Source of the DNA: Dipylidium caninum
Taxonomy: Eukaryota; Platyhelminthes; Cestoda; Cyclophyllidea; Dipylidiidae
DNA: 64,000 bases
Direction: 5' to 3'
Assembly: GCA_017562135.1 (NCBI GenBank)
Contig: QEYB01000466.1
Coordinates: 434,001 to 498,000, forward strand
A model generated the notes under the pieces. It was given only the letters and a program-made list of their open reading frames with translations, was not told the DNA's origin and ran no database searches. This document shows, piece after piece, positions 58,242 to 64,000 of this stretch. Position 1 is the first letter of the stretch; the number at the start of each line of letters is the position of its first letter. The translations under genes and the position numbers were made by a program.

Positions 58242-60415
58242 CAGCTGTCAGGTAACGGACGAATAAATCATTATTGTAAATGACAATGTAAATATTGTAC
58301 CGTACTAATGCATAACCTTTTCGAGGGCCTTTTGTGGATTGTTTTAGGATCAATAGACAGTGGTAAATGAACAAACCTTCGTGTGCTTTAAAACTATTCA
58401 AGCGCAGTAGTTGTTAGTAGTCACAAATTCAGACAGCTTTATTGGTTTCCTGGCTATAATGTATATTAGGACAAAATAATTCTATAATACGATTATACAT
58501 TAGTTGGTAAGTCTATATCTAATTTTTCACCTCAAACCTCATCTTAGTAATTAATCAGGTGCACCCAACCATCATTTACATGCGGGCATCTTAACATAAA
58601 CTGGCGCTGACCGCCAGTTTTATGGTATAACTTTGTAATGTAACTTATAGGTGACTATAAATAATAGTATGTTATTGACATTTGTAAAAAGCTTCCTTTG
58701 TCTGAAATTCAAACGGAATGCGACTTTTACATCAAGCATCCTTATGATTATTTCCATGACAGCAGTAAATCAAACAACGTCAAGGCTACTAATCATTAGG
58801 TTTTAATCCATTGTTATGAAAAAGTTGAGGACCAATTGTTCACTTAATTTTGCCAAATAAAACATTAAAATTGGTTTCTTTTATTTCTACTTACAAAATC
58901 TATCTTTGCTTGCTATTTAGTTGGTATTGACGGCAGGCATCTGAAACATCTAACCATCATAATCCCCCCTTTGGAGAACAAAACCGTCTTAAAGCCTATG
59001 GAAAAGTCAGCTATTTGATCTGAAAAACATGGTATAATGCGATCCAAGTATGAGACATCTTATTTTATTTGAGCTATGATCATTCTATTCCTGTCGGCGC
59101 ACTTTTGAAGCGGAAAACACTCGTATCAATATTTATTTTTTAAAGGTTATTTACGCTCGTGGCGTAATGAACGAATTGCAATGGCTCGTCCCGTCAGTTT
59201 GAAACCAATTTCACCTTCGTAATTAACCACTCCATTACGAAAATGATATATTTCCACAAGTAAGGAATTGGTGACTAACTTAGCATTTTGCAAAATTACA
59301 AGAAGTCGAGCAATCCTCCATAGGTATCACGAGAACAGTTTATTATAAACATCGATGTATCCAATGTCCCCATGTTTTTACCCTAAGTCCTAACCTTCTC
59401 TCATTTTTGCACACGTTTTCCTCTGAGAGCATAAATATACATTCCTCCTCATTTTACGTGAACTATCTATAACCAGTGTTTATGCATGATTTTCCTACCT
59501 AATTTAACTGCGTCGAATTGATTTTATGGGAAAATACCTAATCGTTACCACAGACTTTGCGGACAGGCGGAGGAGCAGGGGGGCAAGTTGACGGAACCCA
59601 GTAACTGAACGGTGAATGGCAGACACGTGGAGACCTCATATGCCCATTTGACCTTTAATACAACTTTCGGGGCCCTGGTTCAGCCCTTACTAATGTGATG
59701 TTAGGCAGTTTAACTGGGCATGTTTTTAAATGCCCAAGCGAACGCACGGTAAAACCACAAGCGTATCCCCCATGGTTGGCAAGCGGTAACAATCGCCCGG
59801 TACAAGGCTTGTTAGTCGACCACGTATGTAATTGGTAGAAGGGGCAGATGATTGGGGATTATAACACATTAGAAGGTCCGCGTTCTCGAATTTACGTCAA
59901 AGCGATCACTAAAGGAAGGGATGCATCCTTCCCGCCATAAAAAATTTGGTGTTTTAAACATTATTCATGTCATACAGAATGCTATTCCTCACGAGATTAC
60001 CAAAATCCTTCCATATTGCTTGGGAAATTAATTGGTGATTTGGGAACTTGTTCATCATACAGGAAGGCTGTTTGGAGCGTAGAGACGAGATTTAATAAAC
60101 AGTGACAACTCCACAATACCTAGCCAAGGTCGGTCAACGAATCCCATGCCTTCGAGTTAATTTAATGGCAGTAGAGACACACAGGGTTAGAGGAAAGCAC
60201 ATTAATATTGAGGTGATGTCAAGTGTAAAAACAAAGTAGGCATTGTCTCGGAAGGAGGATGAAAAGAGGGAGGAGGAGGGGGGTGGGAAGCAAAAAGAAT
60301 GCCCAACTTAAATGGTAAGTGTGGATAATTTCAAACATAAGTATGACGAAAAGGTAAAATAGTAAGAGATAAGTGAAGTATCACAGAAGTAGACAGGTGA
60401 ATTGTGAGCACACAG
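58242..60415. other. Spacer between DRC9 and the supervillin-like gene
   Basis: About 2.2 kb of AT-rich unique sequence with no exon chain or repeat of note. It should contain the DRC9 promoter on the left and the 3' UTR of the supervillin-like gene on the right. Confidence 0.45.
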
Positions 60416-63400
60416 TCAGAATAAGTTAGCACTCCTCTTCAAATTCAATTTCTTCCACTCCGGCAATTTGGCGAAGGCTCCACGAGACATGTGAAAAGTA
60501 TTCTACACCCCAACGGAGAGAGAAATAATGCGATTAAGTCATCTGCCAGTGTTCCCGATAAAGAAAAAGATGAAAAAAAAGGAAATTTAGCTATTTTAGG
60601 ATTAGAAGATAATGATGCCTGTCACTGATGCATGAGGACATTTCATCACATGTCAAGCACTGAGTCGTCGTTAGGCATGCACCAGAAAATTGCCAAAACC
60701 GAAGTAACCCACCTCAAAGTCCTCGTCGTTCAAGTAAACTTCTAATTGAGTTGTATCCAGGTCTGGGGACTGTGGATGCTGTTGCAGTTCCTGTAGACTG
60801 AATTTCATGTTTTCCAACCGGTTGAGCAACTCGTGGATGGGATCTGCCTGTCCAGGGAATTTCCCGTTCTAGAAAATAAAAACAATACTCATATGGACAG
60901 ATTATGGTTCAAAACAACGTCCCAACAGTATGAGGCGTCAACTTGCACTGAGGTGGTAGGCTGCAGCTTCCGGTGGGCGAGGGGATGGAGGAAATAAATG
61001 CAAGAACTCCTCCGGCTCGATTCCGGCGTACACAGCCAAGTTGCGTGTTGTGGGACTAACTGAAACGGAGACGACGACACTTAAATTACTTAAACAAGTC
61101 ACCCGACGACACTTCCGTTCGTTTCAACCCCCTCCTCTGAACCGAAAGAACAACACCATCTAAAATCTGCTCGAATCCGCTAAAAAAGAACACTTTTTTC
61201 ACAAGAAAAGAAAACACGGAGTGAAAGAAAAACGTTTAAGACGGAAAATTGCTAAATGAGTTTAGATTAATGAAATTATATCCAGATGTCCATCATACGC
61301 GATAAAGCGGAAGCTGAGTTTTCCTATTTAAAAAATCAGAGCAAAAAGTATGCGCCTGAAAGGCGCAAGACGGGTGTCAGTCAGTCAGTCAGTCAATCCA
61401 CAACCTTATTGTATGCGCTCTAAGCTTAGTCAATTTAACAGCCGTGAGGTTGTTACTGACGGACTCAATAAGCCTCAGTCAAAGGAAGTTATCAAGACAA
61501 CATCAAATTTGTGACTTGCTGCGTTGGGCAAGGGCCTGTGCGCCTCTCAGAGCGGTCAGTCGAGAAGTGACAAATCGGTGTAACAGACTGGAGGGACCCG
61601 GCGAAAGAGGCGACGAGGCGGAAGAGGACGGGGACGAAGTGGACTTTGGTCGGAGGCGAACAGAGGCGTCGTCAACTTGGAGACTAAGGGGTCGAGATGA
61701 TGGGGATAGCGGTTGACTGCGATTAAGGCCCGAGACGCTCTCCCGATGCTTGCGTAGAAGAGACTCCGGAACAGGTGGATCAGTGACGACAGTGGGAGTC
61801 GGAGCGGAGCGAAGAGGAGGCGAAGACGAAAGATGGACATCTTCAGGCCACCAACCGTGCCACAAGTAGACCACCTCCTTCCCCCAAACCACGAGGAAGA
61901 GTGCTGCAAAAAAATAATAACAAAGTCCAGTAACAAAATGCACGGCCGTATTGGAGTTGCAGTATTCGAAATAATTTAGTTTCTCCATTACCATCATTCG
62001 CTCCTCAATCCATCATTAGTGAAACTGCTTGGAGGGTGGAGCTTGTCCTAATTCATTAACTATCGTGCCGCTGTATGTTGGCTCAATTGCTTGGGGTACC
62101 GACAGCTTCCACTTCAATATTCTACATAAGAGCCACGTAAGAAAGAAATGGGACAAAGGGTTTATGAGTCGGTACCTCATTTCGAGGCTTATTTAGCATA
62201 AGATTTAGGGTACAAGAATAGTTTCCTCCCTTAGTAGAAAAATACAGCAGTGGAGACAATAAAGTCATTGTGTTTACTTCTGCACTGATAATACCAGAAG
62301 GGCTCACAACTTTCGTCTGCAGCTTACATGCTCACATCCTCGCGTTGGAGTAAACTTTCCCCACAATTTCCCATTCCACTCGGCTGACAAAAAGAATGAG
62401 GAATTGTTTGAGTTACTTTTCATGAACACGTGGGAGGAGAAAAGGATGAAAACTCTCTTCTACGAAGGACAAATGAGATTGGATACAGCGTTTAACTTTG
62501 TCTTTCGGCAAATTTGCCCCATGACACACGACACGAGGGTTGGCAAAGCATGGTGATCGCTGATTCTTTTCACGCTCGTATTACATTTTCTCAATTGTCT
62601 AATCTTGGCTACTTGAGCGATCCATCGGGGATAGCAGGGAGAGGGATGTGGAAGGAAAGAAGAGTTTAAAGTACCCAGACTCTTAAGTCTATGCATTAAT
62701 TCACGATATGTGGTCGATTTTCGTGAATTCTTGTAGTCTGTCTTGGGTTGAAAAAGTGGGACCGATGACTGAGAAAAAAATATCCACTGCCATGGGCCTT
62801 AAAAAATGTCTCTTCAAGCAGGCAGAATGGGCTCATTCCAACACAAGCACACGCGAAAGCCGGCGCCGCTCAGCCATCAGAGAGATATTAATGATAATGT
62901 ACAAAACTAACAAAAGATTAGTGAAAAAAATAATCAAATATACCAGGCTGTTCAGCGGCATAAAGGTCGGAGAGGAAGACAGGGAAGGCAGGAGTGGGGA
63001 GAAGGGGCGAGAAGAGACACTCCGACTCCACGTAGGTGCTCATCTCGATGCCCAGGTCAGCCGCTGCCGTGATGTCCGGCTCGAGGGAGTAGCCCAGTCG
63101 ACGAGGCGTTAACCGCTGACCCAAGGTGTAGAGCAACTGCCACACTACCAGTCTTTGCACATCTGCGAGGTTAGATTGAAGCAGTCAGTGTATATCTGCT
63201 TGTGGCCAACTCGCAGGCTGAATTACAATAAGACCAACGAGGAAGTCTTGGAGTACGTCTCAATTCCATCATCGACGGTCTCACAAATTAAAGCCTGAGC
63301 AAAACCAGTCAGCGATCCGCGAGTGTATTAGGACGGGAAATTTTATGTTGTCTTAACAACGTCGTACCAGGCATGAGTGAAGGTCAAACCGAACGCGACA

Positions 63401-64000
63401 CCCTGGGGTGTGTTGAAAGCGAACTTTTACCCGAAAGCAGGCAAAAAAGGCAAGAGGCAAGGTATCCTAACGCGTACATTGCGGGTGACAGTGTCAACAA
63501 CTTCGAAATTTAAACGACGAAAAGCACGTCGGATTGGCTTTACTCTCCATGGATGGAATGACGGATGTACTGCTTGTGGCTCAAAAATAAGAAAAAAACG
63601 TCAGGCTAAGTCAAAAGAGGATACAAATTCTGCGTTGACACATGATGTAACATGTGAGCTTCCGTTTAAATGACGCAGGAAAAAAAACAGGGTTTTCTAC
63701 CAGACTCGTGACACCTATGCGCTGTATCGCAGGTCCGACTTGGGTGAAAGTCGTCAACTAGCGATGGAATTGTAAAAAAATCTTTAACTCAACACCAGCC
63801 TTCGAGGCATTCCGCGATAGTGAAATCTTTAGAATCGTTACTACCAGACAAGTGACGTGTGTGCGAAACATGTGGAGGAATAGCGCATTCTCCCCCCAAA
63901 TGCCTGTAGGAATAACTGCGAGATAAGGCTTTTTTACTCACCCCGTCGTAGAAATGGGAGAGTGACGGAAACGGGGGTAGTGTCGGACAGGACAGAGAGT
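60416..64000 (-). CDS. SVIL: Supervillin-like actin-binding protein, 3' part (runs off the right edge)
   Basis: Exons in coding order: 63942-64000 (partial, tentative), 62944-63162, 61516-61903, 60943-61055, 60713-60843, 60416-60502, ending in TGA. Supervillin is a membrane-associated gelsolin/villin-family protein that binds F-actin and myosin II. The joined frame gives FPVFLSDLYAAEQPALFL, VYLWHGWWPED (the W-G-W-W signature of a gelsolin-like core), AVYAGIEPEEFLHLFP, and a complete villin headpiece (LNDEDFENTFHMSRGAF, LPEWKKLNLKRSANLF). The spacing and the residues before the headpiece (LDTTQLEVYL) resemble supervillin more than villin, advillin or abLIM. A Ser/Pro-rich insertion of about 90 residues follows WWPED. 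All mapped joins are in phase. The acceptor at 60843 was chosen over a stronger-looking one at 60868 because only the former keeps the frame. The N-terminal bulk lies beyond the window. Confidence 0.88.

Noticed and set aside
61503..61997. Apparent membrane protein with a hydrophobic N-terminal segment, minus
   Set aside because: The hydrophobic part is mostly intron. The true exon starts at 61903 and its ALFLVVW strand belongs to a gelsolin-like fold.
63377..63673. 98-codon basic open frame, plus
   Set aside because: Lies opposite an intron of the supervillin-like gene. No family resemblance and no support.

Overview
The window is a piece of a eukaryotic nuclear genome, most likely from a parasitic flatworm and probably a tapeworm (cestode). 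The evidence is spliced genes with a mixture of very small introns (31, 37 and 41 nt) and multi-kilobase ones, gene-poor AT-rich spacers with microsatellites, and a pair of His- and Cys-containing metallothionein-like genes of the kind described from cestodes. There are no bacterial operons, CRISPR arrays or recognisable transposase or reverse-transcriptase genes. All gene models were built by hand from exon reading frames and GT/AG splice phases, and no similarity search was run.

Layout. (1) 0.4-10.9 kb, minus: a 15-exon gene for a disordered protein of about 693 aa that I do not recognise. All 14 of its introns are phase 1. (2) 10.9-19.3 kb: gene-poor spacer. (3) 19.3-33.7 kb, minus: a complete protein kinase N (PKN) gene, with HR1 repeats, a C2-like region and an AGC kinase domain. 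Its start codon stands alone on a tiny exon, and its linker and kinase exons carry a cluster of apparent single-base frameshifts. (4) 37.3 kb and 42.1 kb, plus: two paralogous two-exon metallothionein-like genes, one Cys-rich and one that has lost most cysteines. Between them (38.5-40.0 kb) lies a recent copy of the PKN C2 exon with its flanks. (5) 47.1-51.3 kb, minus: katanin p60 (KATNA1-like), seven exons, one apparent frameshift. (6) 52.2-53.4 kb, plus: TRAP-gamma (SSR3), five exons. (7) 53.7-58.2 kb, minus: a DRC9/IQCG-like N-DRC subunit, eight exons, ending in an IQ motif and a Lys-rich tail. (8) 60.4-64.0 kb, minus: the 3' end of a supervillin-like gene (last gelsolin-like domain plus villin headpiece), running off the right edge.

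The genes do not form one pathway. Several concern the cytoskeleton: PKN (Rho effector), katanin (microtubule severing), DRC9 (motile cilia) and supervillin (actin). SSR3 serves protein translocation at the ER, and the metallothionein-like genes presumably bind metal. Katanin and SSR3 are divergently arranged about 0.9 kb apart. SSR3 and DRC9 converge with about 0.2 kb between their stop codons.
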